Assembly (NCBI GenBank): GCA_022410635.1
Contig: JAJVDF010000190.1
Span: 1,535,290 to 1,599,289, forward strand
DNA from: Tretioscincus oriximinensis
Taxonomy: Eukaryota; Chordata; Lepidosauria; Squamata; Gymnophthalmidae
Direction: 5' to 3'
DNA: 64,000 nt
This document shows, piece by piece, positions 31,907 to 42,722 of this stretch (its first letter is position 1; every line of letters begins with the position of its first letter). Position numbers and translations under genes: made by a program. The notes below the pieces were generated by a model. That model did not search any database and was not told the origin of the DNA. It saw only the letters and a program-made list of their open reading frames with translations.

Positions 31907-32158
31907 CCAGTTTGGTGCAGTGGTTAGAGTGTTGGACTCGTAGCTGGTGGTCTCCCAGTTCGATTCCCCACTCTTCCAGGAAAGCNAGCTGGGTGACCTT
32001 GGACCAGTCACAGTTCTTTGAACACTCTTAGCCTCACCTACTCCACAGGGTGTCTATTGTGGAGAAAGCAACAAAGGCTATGTGCACCACCCTATGGTTG
32101 GCCACCCTGAGACGTTCAGGTATACAAGTACAAATAAATAAATAATAAATAATAAAGT
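31907..32158 (+). mobile_element. tRNA-derived SINE, family 2, full length with L2-type tail
   Basis: Head CCAGTTTGGTGCAGTGGTTA (A box TGGTGCAGTGG), B box AGTTCGATTCC, body GCTGGGTGACCTTGGACC and CTCACCTACTCCACAGGG. The 3' end is GGCCACCCTGAGACGTTCAG followed by AAATAAATAA repeats. That end matches the L2-like LINE tail at 25.3 kb, not the end carried by the family 2 copies at 50.9 and 62.8 kb. Confidence 0.88.
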
Positions 32159-32429
32159 AGAAAACAAATATCTATGTAATTATTTCCCAAAATATTTTTG
32201 GCATTTCAACTAGTTTATCTGTCATAAAAAAAACCAGGGCAGAATAACTGAAGCTTTCAGGAGTGTGAAAAAGAGGAAAGTTCAGCAGAAGACCTTTAAT
32301 TCTGTTATTTCCTCAGTTTTGATAAGAACTATAGCCACCTCCCACCACAACGGTAGAGGTTTTCATACCGCAATGGTAATTACATCACAAAGGATCGGCC
32401 CCATTTAGCTCAGTTGCTCTGGATTTTCC

Positions 32430-33275
32430 TGAGAATCTTTACAAGCTGGTGTCATAGCCTGGGTTCTCATGAGGGCATTAAAACAGAAGTGGAAAGCAGT
32501 GAAGTGAATTGGGATTCCCTTCGCTGCTTTCTATCATCTCCTGCCCAGTTTAAGTGCCCACACACATGCCGCTGGAGGTCTGGTCTTCAGGAGGTCTTCT
32601 GGGAAAGGCAGAAGCAGCCCAAAGCCTGGAGTCCAGGGCAGCAGGAGAACTAAAGAGATTTCTTTCCTCTTTTGTTCACAGAGCTGATGGGACGGCTGCA
32701 TACAAAAGATTCAACCTCTTTTGTCCTGCAGGAAAAAAACTTTTAAAATCAGCTCTGAGAGAGGGGAAAGAGATCTCCTCAGATCTTCTGCTGTCCTGGA
32801 CTCCAGGCTTGAGATGAGACCTCCAGCTGTACAATCTGAACTCCCATGGAACTCATGGCAAATTCATGATCAGAGTTCACAATGAGAGTTTTCTTATGCT
32901 ACTCTGGTCACGGATTTCAGAGCTAACTCCTCTCTGACTCTGTGATGCTATGCAAATGGCGTGCACTGAAAGTGTTTCCAGTTTGGGGTAAAAAAGGAAA
33001 CAGACCATTCCCACTGGGATTTTGCCCAGGTGAGAACAGAGCCACAACGAGCTTTCCTTTTCCCCGGAGTCGTGCATGCAGAAATTGCTGGCATTTGGCA
33101 AGACATGCATACTGGAGCTCAGACTACAAGGAGAGGGGGAAGGACAGCCAATCAGGAAGCTGCAAAATCATCCACAGAGTTACAAAACACAGCAGGTTGT
33201 GAGCGGTACGTGGAACAGAGGCATGAATGGGTAAATCCAGATTTATCCCACTCTTCTGGATGCAGCCCATAACTC
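32430..33275. repeat. Family K repeat, shared in part with 53575-54025
   Basis: GCAGTGAAGTGAATTGGG recurs as ACAGTGAAGTGAATCTCG at 54010, and GGCAGAAGCAGCCCAAAGCC resembles CCAGAAGCAACCCCAAGG at 53625. The right end has CTGGATGCAGCCC, like other TIR-element ends in this window. Class probably DNA transposon, unproven. Confidence 0.4.
32566..32832. repeat. Foldback pair within family K element
   Basis: CTGGAGGTCT..CCTGGAGTCCAGGGCAGC (32570-32642) is inverted as CTGTCCTGGACTCCAGG..AGACCTCCAGC (32790-32830). Each CCTGGAGTCCAGG is itself palindromic. Confidence 0.6.
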
Positions 33276-34109
33276 AAATTCAGAAATGGACAGCAGTATA
33301 GTCAGCAGTTAGTTGTAAAACTGTTATGGAATTTATACTTTCTTATACTGCACAAATCGAGATTCTGTTCGGCACCAGCCCACACTGTATTTCCTTCCCT
33401 ACCCACTATTTCCCATTTGTCAGTTGATGCAGTTTATTGCAGCAAAGGCTATGAAATATCTTTTTTTCAAAGTGGATCCAAAAGTTCCACTAGTGGGGTT
33501 TTTTTTGCAGAATTTTGCCTGATTTGCTCTCAGCAACAGTAAGCATACACCCATGCTTATGCACACACAGAGTAACTGGAAGAAAGCAAACATTTCTAAC
33601 TGGCATTTATTTCTTCTGCTGTGGCCTCTAATCTCCTGAAGGATTGCTGGCACAGCCACAGTGTTTTATTCCTACACATAAAACCAAGCACATTTCATTT
33701 ATGTCATTCTTATGACAGCGACCTCATGCCTAATAACCATGGGTGTTGACTGCTAGCGGTGGAAAGCACCAAAAGCACCAAAAAAAGCATTCAGAGGCCT
33801 GTATAGTTTGGCCTTGTTTTACAGGAAGATCACACAGGGCTTCATTCCTCCCCTCTGTCATGGTATTTTGAAAGAATAATAGCAGGCGTGATGACCACGG
33901 GTGCTTGCCATAAAACTGACAATCCCCATTCATCCCAGATAAAATCATCTAAAGTGGAGCTCTAAAGTGTTCTTAACACCACAGAGAGGATTCAAACGAA
34001 ATTTTAGGTAAGCGATTGCCCTCTGATAAAGCAGGTAGCATTTGGCCCTGTATCTCTCATGGGACCTTTCTGCAATTGGGAACGAGAGAGGAGACATTTG
34101 TTTGTTTTA
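33276..34109. other. No gene or repeat recognised
   Basis: Nothing recurrent. T-run at 33499-33507. Confidence 0.45.
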
Positions 34110-34261
34110 TCTGCATTTTGTTTATTTATTTATATTTATTTATTTATACTCAAAAGTCTCAGGGTGGCCCAGCAACACAAAGTTGACATATTAGAACAAT
34201 ATCAAAACAGTACCTAAAGGTGGGAAGAAAAATGGCATTTCTTTAACCAAAGGCCAGGTTA
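34110..34261 (-). mobile_element. L2-like LINE 3' tail, separated from its body by CR1
   Basis: TTTATTTATTTATAT units, then ACTCAAAAGTCTCAGGGTGG, the reverse of the CCACCCTGAGACnTTT tail. It continues to CTTTAACCAAAGGCC, which matches CTCAACCAAAGGTG of the 27.9 kb copy. Confidence 0.6.
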
Positions 34262-34672
34262 GAACAAAAGAACATAAGAAGAACCTTACTGAATCAAACC
34301 AGAGCCCATCTAGTCCAGCATTCTGTCTCACACAGAGGCCCACCAGTTGCACCTGGGCAGTCTGAACTGAAGAAGGCAAAATATGCACCTGTTCAGGACT
34401 CCCTGCAAATGGTATTTCAGGAGTCCTGCCTGTTCCTCCATCCTAGTACCCATTTATACCCTTGGTGTCCATACCTATATAGGACCTGTTTAGTCCTGTC
34501 TTGAAGCTATCCAAGCTGTTAGCTACCACCACCACTTCAGGAAGTAAATTCCACAGGGCGATGACTCTCTAGGAGAAAAATATACTTTCCTTTTTCTGTT
34601 CTCACTTTTCTACCCATCAGTTTCAAGAAGTCCCCTCTGGTCCTAGTGTTGTGTTTGTCTTCAAAGATCTTC
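34262..34672 (-). mobile_element. CR1 LINE 3' end inserted in an L2-like LINE
   Basis: AGAACATAAGAAGAACC, then the 3'UTR and the ORF2 C-terminus up to CCTCTGGTCCTAGTGTTGTG. More diverged than 36.6 kb. L2-like sequence lies on both sides in the same orientation and order. Confidence 0.8.
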
Positions 34673-34960
34673 TAAAAGAACACAATGATAGTGATTGATT
34701 AACCTTGAGGGAGAAACGATCCCATAGACTGGGGGCAACCACTGAGAAGGCCCTGCCACAGGTTTCCACTCCATTTGCTGTTGTGTGAGGTGGTACAGTC
34801 AGAAGGGCCTCCCCTGCAGATCTTAAGGCACTGGCCAGTTGATATGGGAGAAGGAGTTCCTCTAGGTAATTGGGGGCCAAGTTATATAGAGCCTTTTAAG
34901 TTATAGGGGCCCAAGTTATTTAGGGCCTTTTTCATTGCCCTATGTCCAAAGCTTTAACTT
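34673..34960 (-). pseudogene. L2-like LINE ORF2 C-terminus
   Basis: Minus strand reads YLEELLLPYQLASALRS, then CGRAFSVVAPSLWDRF, then SLCSFRRSLKTN. The pattern RAFSVVAPxLW...SFRRxLKT is the L2-group ORF2 end, and this is the best-preserved copy here. The N-terminal half of ORF2 is absent. Confidence 0.7.
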
Positions 34961-35640
34961 ATGAAGGTGAAGAAGAAGGTTCACTCAAGTTATGATAACC
35001 TTAAGCTGGAAGAATATGACAAAATTGCACAATATAAATTTGATGTGATCAGAATCAGGCGCAACTGATTGTTGGGAATTAGGGTAATTTTAAATATAGA
35101 ATAAAAATGGAATTTGCTAGACACTTTTGCAAACAATCAAATTGATTTATTATTTTTGAAGGGAGAAATAATTCAAACGCATCCTTATATAAAGAGCAGG
35201 AAATAAATGTAATTCTATCTGGCTTGATCTGCTTTTTTGGAAGGGGGGAAGACAACATACAGATTTATATGAATTGTGATTGCATGTGTAAATACATTTA
35301 TATATTTTGTAAAATCACCAAAAAGTTAATCTTAATGGAAAAAAAACAAACAAACAAGGAGGTCATCCTCTGCTGTCTGATATCGGAAAAGGTGCTTGTT
35401 TAGATATTTGGGTCCCTAGCCATTTNTAACCTTATAGGTGAAGGTTAATACATTGAATAGGACTCATTAGTGAACTGAATGCCAGGGCAGCTCTTTGAAA
35501 ACCAGATTAATATGCATCCAGCCAGACATTCCTGTCAGATCTATCCACAGTCACCTCCTAAAACAAAGGTTGCCTGTAAAGTCATCAAGTAGTGACTGAT
35601 AGCCTGTCTTCCTTGTCCAAACTTTTTCTGAAGCCACCTG
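34961..35640 (-). repeat. Probable continuation of the L2-like copy, decayed
   Basis: 35395-35500 (TATTTGGGTCCCTAGCC, ATTGAATAGGACTCA) matches the 28.1 kb copy (ATTTGGGGCCCAAGC, TTGAATTGGACTCA). The AT-rich part at 34965-35350 is unassigned and may be another insertion. Confidence 0.4.
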
Positions 35641-35649
35641 ATTTGAAAA

Positions 35650-36335
35650 ACTAATCACCAAGTAGCATCTAACGAAACACCCTGCACACCTAATGTTGAG
35701 CAATGTGGGGTGGAATAATTATGCTCTTTGACAAGATTGAGGTAAGCCTCCGAAGGTGAAAGCAGCGGACAATATGGATAGGCAGAGTCAAGGAGATGGG
35801 GTGGCAGGTCCCTATTCTCAAGTATGGCTCCCTCCACAAGACGCTTCCCTGCTTCGTTCTTACCTGGATGTTTCAACATCGTGATTCTTCTGTCCAATGC
35901 GTAAATTGAGTTTTCGCCATGCTTCACAATTTCTTTAGTAATAAAGTTGCAAGGAAGCGTAATTTCCTGATTGCTAATTCCCCCCCCCCCCGACATCTTT
36001 GCGTAAAGGTACCTTCGCAAGTCTTCGTGTGCCTCTTGGTTAACGCAATAAGGCAGAGAAGACACCAGGAGAAGGTGATGACAATCTCATACGGAGCATT
36101 CTCATTATTTACTTCCTGCTTAGTCGAGGCCAAAGCAGAATCGCATACTGAGCATGCTCAGAATTTATTTTCTGGTTTANTCAGTTCGTCTGTCCCATGT
36201 GGATTTGTTTTTGGTATGGTTTGTTTGTGAAAAGATGAAGGCACGTATGCTGGGGCTTGTGATGGGGTTATTTCATAACTTAACTCCACTGCAGTTTTTG
36301 ACACTTTGTGTGGAGGGGGGCTATATCCCAGAATA
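35650..36335. repeat. Family L element, partial
   Basis: Shares GCAGAATCGCATACTGAGC, then the rest of a 14 bp palindrome, with 49.1 kb. GTGTGGAGGGGGGCTAT near the right end is shared with 49.26 kb. A 136-codon minus-strand frame (35655-36065) contains a C-run artefact (Gly4) and no recognisable domain. A transposase remnant cannot be excluded. Confidence 0.45.
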
Positions 36336-36417
36336 TACCCTAGTGCAAAAAAGACCTGTGTTTGTTTAGAAACTTCAAGAACTCCGTAGCGGAAACGAGT
36401 GGTGTGTGTACTGAGAA

Positions 36418-36530
36418 AAGCAGAAGCACTTCGGAGTTGGTTTTTTATGGTAATACAATCGGGACAGTGGATAGTGGCTACGCAGTTGTGCCAGTGTTAA
36501 GGTGCGGTGCGAATGCAGCCTTTCATTTNT
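36418..36530. repeat. Family M MITE-like end, shared with 42620-42722
   Basis: Both contain TTTTATGGTAAYACAATC, CAGTTGTGCCWGTGTTAAGG and end TGCAGCCT. The terminus resembles that of family D. Confidence 0.5.
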
Positions 36531-36639
36531 TTAAACTGTGAACCAAATGTTTCTCTTGTCTATTAGTCACCACTGCTTTTTACGGCCTAGAAAACAACAA
36601 GCAAAACATACAATCAGTTTCTAAGCCTACCTGTGATTT

Positions 36640-37278
36640 AGAACATAAGAACATAAGAAGAGCCATACTGGATCAGGCCACAGCCCATCGAGTCCAGCAT
36701 TCTGTGTCACACAGAGGCCCACCAGATGCACCTGGGCAGTCCGAACAGAGGAAAGCAAAATATGCTGCTCCTGTTCGTGACTCCCTGCAAATGGTATTTC
36801 AGGAGTCCTGCCTGTTGCTCCATCCCGGAGGCAACATCCAGACAACTATCTTAGTATCCATTTATACCCTTAGTGTCCATAAACCTGTCTAGTCCTGTCT
36901 TGAAACTATCCAAGCTGTTAGCTACCACTACCTCTTCAGGAAGTAAATTCCACAGGCCGATGACCCTCTGGGTGAAAAAATACTTTCCTTTGTCTGTTCT
37001 CACTTTTCTACCCAACAGTTTTAAGGAGTGCCCTCTGGTCCTTGTGTTGTGTGATAGAGAAAACATTTTTTCTCTATTCACCCTGTCGATCCCATGCATG
37101 ATTTTGTACACTTCAATCAGATCACCCCTCAAACGTCTCCTTTCAAGNCTGAAGAGGCCCAGACGTTGCAGCCTTGCTTCGTAAGGGAGGTGCTCCAGAC
37201 CCTTGATCATTTTTGTTGCCCTTTTCTGCACCTTCTCCAGTTCCAAAATATCCCTCTTGAGATGTGGTGACCAGAATT
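36640..37278 (-). mobile_element. CR1 LINE 3' end, best-preserved copy
   Basis: Octamer tail at 36641-36659 (AACATAAG repeats on the plus strand), full 3'UTR, then the ORF2 end. Homology with 52.4 kb stops at 37278, inside GTGACCAGAATT. The sequence beyond is unrelated, which marks the 5' truncation point. Confidence 0.92.
36851..37278 (-). CDS. CR1 ORF2 C-terminal fragment, frame intact
   Basis: The minus strand is open for about 142 residues: [20 protein letters not shown], then [32 protein letters not shown], and the end [19 protein letters not shown] through LDRFM. This is the region after the RT palm and fingers in CR1 ORF2, the enzyme that nicks target DNA and copies element RNA there. 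One N gives an unknown residue and no stop occurs. Lacking endonuclease and RT core, it is a non-functional 5'-truncated copy, but the open frame suggests recent insertion. Confidence 0.85.
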
Positions 37279-38244
37279 TGCTTCTTCGCCATCTTTTGAC
37301 ATTTTTTCTATTCTCCCTCTGCAATCTCCATTTCATCAGACATTAACCTTCCAAACCCACAACACTTCTTACAGTTTCTCTTTCCTTTTCCATCAGTTCT
37401 TAATGTATGCAGCGGTCTTCTTCCAGATATTCCACTCTCCTTGAAGCAGTGATTAAAAATTCACCTTTGCTCTCCTCTGCATTACTGCCTTCATAATATT
37501 CTGTTGATATCTTTTTGATTTTACTATTACTCTTTCACAAACACACACAGACGCAAGCAGTTCTTGTCGCCGTTGTTTTGGTTTTGTTTGTGGGTTTTTT
37601 CTTGTTTCCTCTTCCCTCTTTACAATCCAGGCATGTCTGAAAACAGACTGAAAGCAAACACTTCCATAGGAAGAAATGGATTTTCATTACACTCAACCCA
37701 GTCTACTCCCTTTCCCACTTTATCATGCTTTAATTCAACATTTTGAAGTTAGTCTACACCTTGGAGGAAACAGATCATTCCAGGCAGCTAGAACTGTTCC
37801 CCTCCTACTTCTACTGTAGGATGCACAACAGTAGACTGTAGTCAGTCTAAAAGCATCAGGAACACCTCAAAAGAGGACAGGCTTTCCTGCTTGCATCTGG
37901 TGCTATGTGCTGTCTCCACTTCCAATTGTGGCGAGGGATGAGCAGGTTGAACTGGTCCAAAGTGGAAGACCTATCTTGATAACATCTGCTCTCTCCTGAC
38001 CTGGGCCCAGTACAGGTCCTTCCTTGTGCCCAGGAGGCAAATTCCCCAGCGTCAGAGACTGAAAAGTAAGTGCAGAAAAGATATTGGTTCCAAAAGTAAG
38101 GAAATTTTTTACTTGGTTTGTTTTTGCTGTTTTAATATTGTTCTTCTTTCAATTATAGATCACATTTTTCAAGTTAATTTTGCTTGAAGGCATTTTCAGT
38201 AACATATTGAAAATAGAATCAGAAGAGGAGAAAGGGAAGGAGAA
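37279..38244. other. No gene or repeat recognised
   Basis: Pyrimidine-rich near the CR1 junction (37290-37560), then ordinary sequence. Confidence 0.45.
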
Positions 38245-39095
38245 GACAAAGGCTGCTTCCTCTTTGCACCTTAATATCTCTATTTTTATTAAATCCGAGA
38301 AAACACATCCACGAGTATGTCTCCACTCACATCCAATGTTCTTCACTGCTTCTTGCTTCTCCGTAACACTCTTGCTAACCTCATGGCATCACATACCCCA
38401 TAATCCATTGCTGCACTTATTTTACTACGATTCCTAGCATTCTCAGTGAGTCAGGAGCCAATGAGCGCAGCTAGCCTGAATTCACATTACTGAATGTCCC
38501 CAACTAAGAAATCTTTTGCATTTAAAAGAAGTCTGCTGCTGAATTGAAAAAAACTGGGATCAGAACCCTTTTTAGTTAGTGGATCGCTGAAACTCCAGCC
38601 CAATCCCCATGACATTTTTCTGTATGTTGGACATGCCATTACCTTCTGTCCACCCCATGGACCACATGTATCCAGGGTCCCAATGCTCAAAAGGTCTTTG
38701 CTGTGGTATAAATAACCACCGCATTTAATCTGATTCAGCAGCAGACATTTTGTAAAATAAGAAAGAAAACTGTATCCGGATCTTCAAAATGCAAACTGTA
38801 AAAAGCTCATTGGCTCTTGGTTCTCAGTGACTGCTNGGAAATTGTATGCAGGCTTACAGGGAATGCTGGGGATTGTAGTCAGGCTGTGTAGGGGCTCGTC
38901 GTGTGACTCAATTGGTGTTCCTGGCAGCTTGGAGGCCTTAAGGGAAGTGGGGATGAGTCCCAAATGCATTTTTTTAAAAAAAATAAAATTAATTCGAGGC
39001 AGACCCTATTGTGNGGAGGTTCCCTCCATGAGGTAATAGGGTGAATTCTACATGATGCTGCTGCCAACTCCTTAAAGGGCATGCGGCCAAAGCCT
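38245..39095. mobile_element. Family I element with inverted internal copy
   Basis: Left end AAGGCTGCTTCCTCTTTG, right end ATGATGCTGCTGCCAACTCC..GCATGCGGCC. The left half follows the order of the 57.8 kb copy (TATGTCTCCACTCAC, GCACTTATTTTACTACGA, GAGCCAATGAGCG, TCTGCTGCTGAAT). From about 38730 the same blocks return in reverse order and strand (ATTCAGCAGCAGAC, AAGCTCATTGGCTCTTG, GGGGATTGTAGTCA). So it is a complex foldback of two opposed halves. Confidence 0.6.
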
Positions 39096-39240
39096 TCTTT
39101 TGCTAGGCTTTATTTTTGGATTTATCTTAGAATAAGGGTCTGCTGTCAGTATGTCAGAGTACGTTACAGAGGCTACATTGGCATATGGATGGCAAACCCC
39201 TTTTCTAAGCTATTTCCCAAAATAAGACTTTAACGCAGGA
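39096..39240. repeat. Family E-related fragment
   Basis: TTAGAATAAGGGTCTGC, GGCATATGGATGGCAAAC and TTCCCAAAATAAGAC match spaced blocks of family E at 42.1 and 63.4 kb. Confidence 0.4.
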
Positions 39241-39834
39241 AGGCCTGAAGATTAAATTTAACAGAGGAGCACCTCTAGGCATACTATAAGGGCTGCTTCC
39301 CTCTTCAACCTTTGTAAAAAAATGTCTGTCTCAAGTCATTCAGTATTGCAAACTCATAAGTTCCTTTTCAAATGGCACCAATTTGGCACTTCATTTATTT
39401 TCCAGCCTTAAAACGATCCTTTCCTTACAGTGGCCATTTTCTTTTTCCCCAAGAAAGCAAAATCAAAGCAGTAAAAACAAAGCAAANCCCCCAAACACTG
39501 TCTGTTTTATTAAGAACAGCATTTGTTTCCCCAAGAAGCTGCACAAGAAAAGCCTTTGGTCTTTTCAATCAAGTCTTCCTCTCTCGGTGGAACCAAACTC
39601 ATGATCAAATGCACTTGATAACTGAAGATCTTCCTTACATTTCCCATCATTCCTCTTGCAAACAAATGAACGTCACTGGATATGGAAATTCTGGAAAAAT
39701 CAAACGAGGCTTGGAAGGGGAAGAGTGTTCTGAATTGGAGAGAATTTGTTCTAGAGTAGGGACTCAAAATGGGACAGGAGTTTTCCACATTTAATGGATG
39801 CGGAAAAGAGAATTTTTTTACCAAGTGCTGCAAG

Positions 39835-39906
39835 CCTTTGTAAGCTGCACCTGGTCACCCTGAGACCTTTGGGTATAGGGCAGGATATAAGTATAAATAA
39901 ATCAAA
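39835..39906 (+). mobile_element. L2-type 3' tail (LINE or SINE end)
   Basis: GGTCACCCTGAGACCTTTGG, GGCAGGATATAAGTAT, AAATAAATC. The body is missing, so LINE and SINE origins cannot be separated. Confidence 0.55.
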
Positions 39907-39984
39907 TACCTCTTTTCTATATCAATAAAGTTGCAAAATCCAAGTTGAAAAACAATAAAGTAACCTTGTTTCTAGTAAAAAGAG

Positions 39985-40110
39985 ACAAAGGCTGCATCCA
40001 GACTGCTGCCTTTTGTAGTGTTATTTCTGTATATAACGCCAACACCATGAAGGAATTAACGCTGTTATAAATTGCTACCCTCACACATGAAGAAATTGCT
40101 CCACAAATGT
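39985..40110. repeat. MITE-like terminus of the GGCTGCATCC type
   Basis: AAGGCTGCATCCAGACTGC opens like family D. No matching right end was located. Confidence 0.3.
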
Positions 40111-40304
40111 GCCTACATTTCCAAGAAACCTTGCCATAAATCCTAACTTGCAATTGGCTGATTTATTTTTGCTTCTGTTGGCTACTGACTTCCCTTATTG
40201 CCAGGAGTAAACTTGCCTGAATTCTGCAAAACTGCTAGTTTTCTTTTTAAAATTATTATTATTCATCATTCNTGGGGGGCTTTCTGTGGGTCCTCTATTA
40301 TCCT

Positions 40305-40460
40305 CCAGTTTCACTGACGCAGGGCAGGTAAAGGCTGTGTGAAGAACATTTGGTCTCACCAGCTCTCACAGGTGATGTCCACATGGCACAAAGTCAAAGT
40401 ATCATGTTGCATAAAACTACCAGCAGAAAAATACATAATGTCAGTCTTTTTTAGCACTTC
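40305..40460. repeat. Interspersed repeat shared with 3600-3745
   Basis: Core GGTGATGTCCACATGGCACA, then ACTACCAGCAGAAA and TTAGCACTTCCAC in the same order as at 3.6 kb. Confidence 0.55.
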
Positions 40461-40811
40461 CACAATTCTGTGGTAACTCCTCCATAATTACTCTATTATT
40501 GAGTGAAAAAAAAACATATCTAGATAAAACCTCTCCGTTAAATGGGAAGAGTTTTATTCTCCTGGGTGAGGAAGTAGGAAGAAGCAGGAAATAGAGGCAG
40601 ATTCTTTCTATCTGAGCTTCTTTCAGAATATATCTTGGAATTATTGTCAGTCATCTGCCTCTGGAACAAAGTTTGGTGTGGCCTTTGTCACTGTTTGTGT
40701 TCTTTGGTGATTTCTTTTGCATTACCCTTGTTAATTAATTTCCCTACCTGTCCAAATATTTCATTATACCAATCATTTGCTGGAAAGAGATTTTTGCTAG
40801 CCAGACTTTCA

Positions 40812-41252
40812 ACATAAGAACAAAAAGAACATAAGAAGTGCCATACTGGATCGGGCCAGAGCCCATCTACTCCAGCATTCTGTCTCATACTGAGGCCCAC
40901 CAGATTCATCTGGGCAGTCTGAACAGAGGAAAGCAAAATATGCACTTGTTCATGACTCCCTGCAAATAGTATTTCAGGAGCACTACCTGTTGCTCCATTC
41001 CGAAGGCAGCATCCAGACATCCATAAACCTCCCTAGNCTTATCTTGAAGCCATCCAAGCTGTTAGCTACCACCACCTCTTCATGAAGTAAATTCCACAGG
41101 CCGATGACCCTCTGGGTGAAAAAATACTTTCCTTTGTCTGTTTTCACTTTTCTACCCATCAGTTTCAAGGAGTGCCCTCTGGTCCTTGTGTTGTGTGATA
41201 GAGAAAACATTTTTTTATCTATTCGCCCTGTCCATCCCATGCAAGATTTTGT
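40812..41252 (-). mobile_element. CR1 LINE 3' end
   Basis: Octamer remnants AACATAAGAAC near 40813, 3'UTR, then ORF2 end up to CCATCCCATGCAAGATTTTG. The minus-strand frame reads GHSLKLMGRKV and [14 protein letters not shown] 3'UTR segment between ATCCAGACATC and CATAAACC is deleted compared with 36.6 kb. Confidence 0.85.
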
Positions 41253-41305
41253 ATTTTACATGACTTGTACAGTGCTAAGTACACAGTTAGTGATAGTAGT
41301 AGTAA

Positions 41306-41343
41306 CAACAGCAACATCACAACAACAACAACAACAACAAAAG
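41306..41343. repeat. (CAA)n microsatellite
   Basis: About eight CAA units after ACAGCAACATCA. It lies between a CR1 copy and a family I fragment. Confidence 0.85.
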
Positions 41344-41460
41344 CAGGGCAAAGGGCCTTTTCAGCGAATGGATGGCTGATCTTCCATGAATGAGTGGGGC
41401 GAATGTTACGTGATGTTGCTACCAACTTGCTAAATATCCTGAATGGGAATGGGGCCTTAG
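41344..41460 (+). repeat. Family I right-end fragment
   Basis: TTACGTGATGTTGCTACCAAC, split as TTACGTGATG and TTGCTACCAAC, then AAATATCCTGAATGGGAATG, matching the right terminus at 58.15 kb. Confidence 0.5.
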
Positions 41461-42090
41461 ACTAGCAGACCATTTTGGGATGCCTAATCAGGTCTGTATT
41501 CTGGTCTGTACTTGCTAGCAGGGAATGTATCTTCCCTTATTTTCTACCAATATGTAGTGCAAGAAGGCGTTACATAGAAGATCAATAAATCATCTCATCT
41601 TCCTTTTTGTTTTCTGTTACATAGACCAGTTCTTCCTAGTGGAACCCCCAAAAGCAGAGCAAGACAAGAGTCAGCCCAAGCATTTAGCAGAGTATTTGGC
41701 TGCTAATTACTTTACTATTCCTCAACGAATCCCAAAACTTCCTTAGATTTATCTTGAACGTCCTTTCCTGGACTGCTTTTACAGCACTCCACAATCATTC
41801 CTGCACTGTGGAAACATTCCTGCAGGAAGTGCAAACACTGTATTCTAGGGTTCTGGATTCTACACAGCTGGCACACGATCCCTTTGCTATGTGTAGTATG
41901 TGTGAGGGTTTTTTTCCCATTTGTACTTCCTGCTCCTGAGCAANGAGCAGGAATAATTCTGCCTGTGGCAGCATGAATGGCGGAAAGCATTTCCCCACGC
42001 CAGCAGAGTGATATCAGGACTAAAAGTTCTTAAAAGGATGTATAGGCCGGTCTTTGACCTGTACCATAGCATGATCAAACCTTGGGCTCT
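41461..42090. other. No gene or repeat recognised
   Basis: The 91-codon minus-strand frame at 41715-41990 has a paired-Cys look but overlaps other open frames on both strands. Confidence 0.4.
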
Positions 42091-42263
42091 GTCCCTACTG
42101 AGCCTTATTTTGGGTTATATCTCATTTCAGTGTTTGGCCATCCACATGGTAGTATAGTCCACAGCAGGCCCTACTTGGGGCCTGCCATAGTCTACACTAG
42201 CATGTAGATGGCAGACTCCAATTCTGAGGTAAAGCCCAGAATAAAGCACTGGGGGGATAGGAC
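42091..42263. mobile_element. Family E MITE, complete (173 bp)
   Basis: GTCCCTACTGAGCCTTATTTTGG at the left (blocks GTCCCTACTGAG and CCTTATTTTGG) is inverted at the right as CCAGAATAAAGCACTGG and GGATAGGAC. Interior CATCCACATGGTAGTATAG mirrors CTACACTAGCATGTAGATGG. Non-coding. Confidence 0.7.
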
Positions 42264-42351
42264 CTTGCTGGAGGAGAAAGCTACAGAAAATTAAAGACCC
42301 TGCATGTCAGAATAGTTAGCCAAGAGGACCCTTTTGTTGAGCTTTGGAATC

Positions 42352-42450
42352 TAAATAAATAAATAAATGCCCTCTCTCCCTCCCACTTTTCTTTCCTTCC
42401 CTTCCTTCCCTCCCTCCCTCCTTCCCCACTCCTTCCCTCCATCCCCTCCC
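42352..42450. repeat. AAATA repeat followed by polypyrimidine tract
   Basis: TAAATAAATAAATAAATG is followed by a CCTTCC/CTCCC-rich stretch to about 42450. The poly-Pro/Ser frames over it are artefacts. Confidence 0.85.
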
Positions 42451-42619
42451 CCGGTTACTGATTGGGCTACTAGTGGGAGGCTGAGACGCGACCGCCAGCA
42501 AACACAACAACAAGGCGGCAACGAGGATCATTGTTGTCAGAGTACAAGTCCCACACATTATAAAAAGGAGCAGCGACGGCACAATTTCACCACAGACTGC
42601 TGTGCTGTGTGTTTAGAGT

Positions 42620-42722
42620 GATGCTGCAGCAGTTCCGAGCCTGTTTTTATGGTAACACAATCAGAACACTGGACTTTGGCTTCACAGTTGTGCCTGTGTT
42701 AAGGGGCAATGCGTGTGCAGCC
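42620..42722. repeat. Family M MITE-like end, copy 2
   Basis: Match to 36418-36530. It ends GTGCAGCCTAA, directly abutting the family F terminus at 42723. Confidence 0.5.

Noticed and set aside
35655..36065. 136-codon minus-strand frame as a transposase
   Set aside because: No catalytic motif seen, it crosses a C-run, and the frame is absent from the other family L copies.
37279..37336. N-terminal extension of the CR1 frame at 36851
   Set aside because: Homology to the 52.4 kb CR1 copy stops at 37278; the extra residues are flanking DNA read through.
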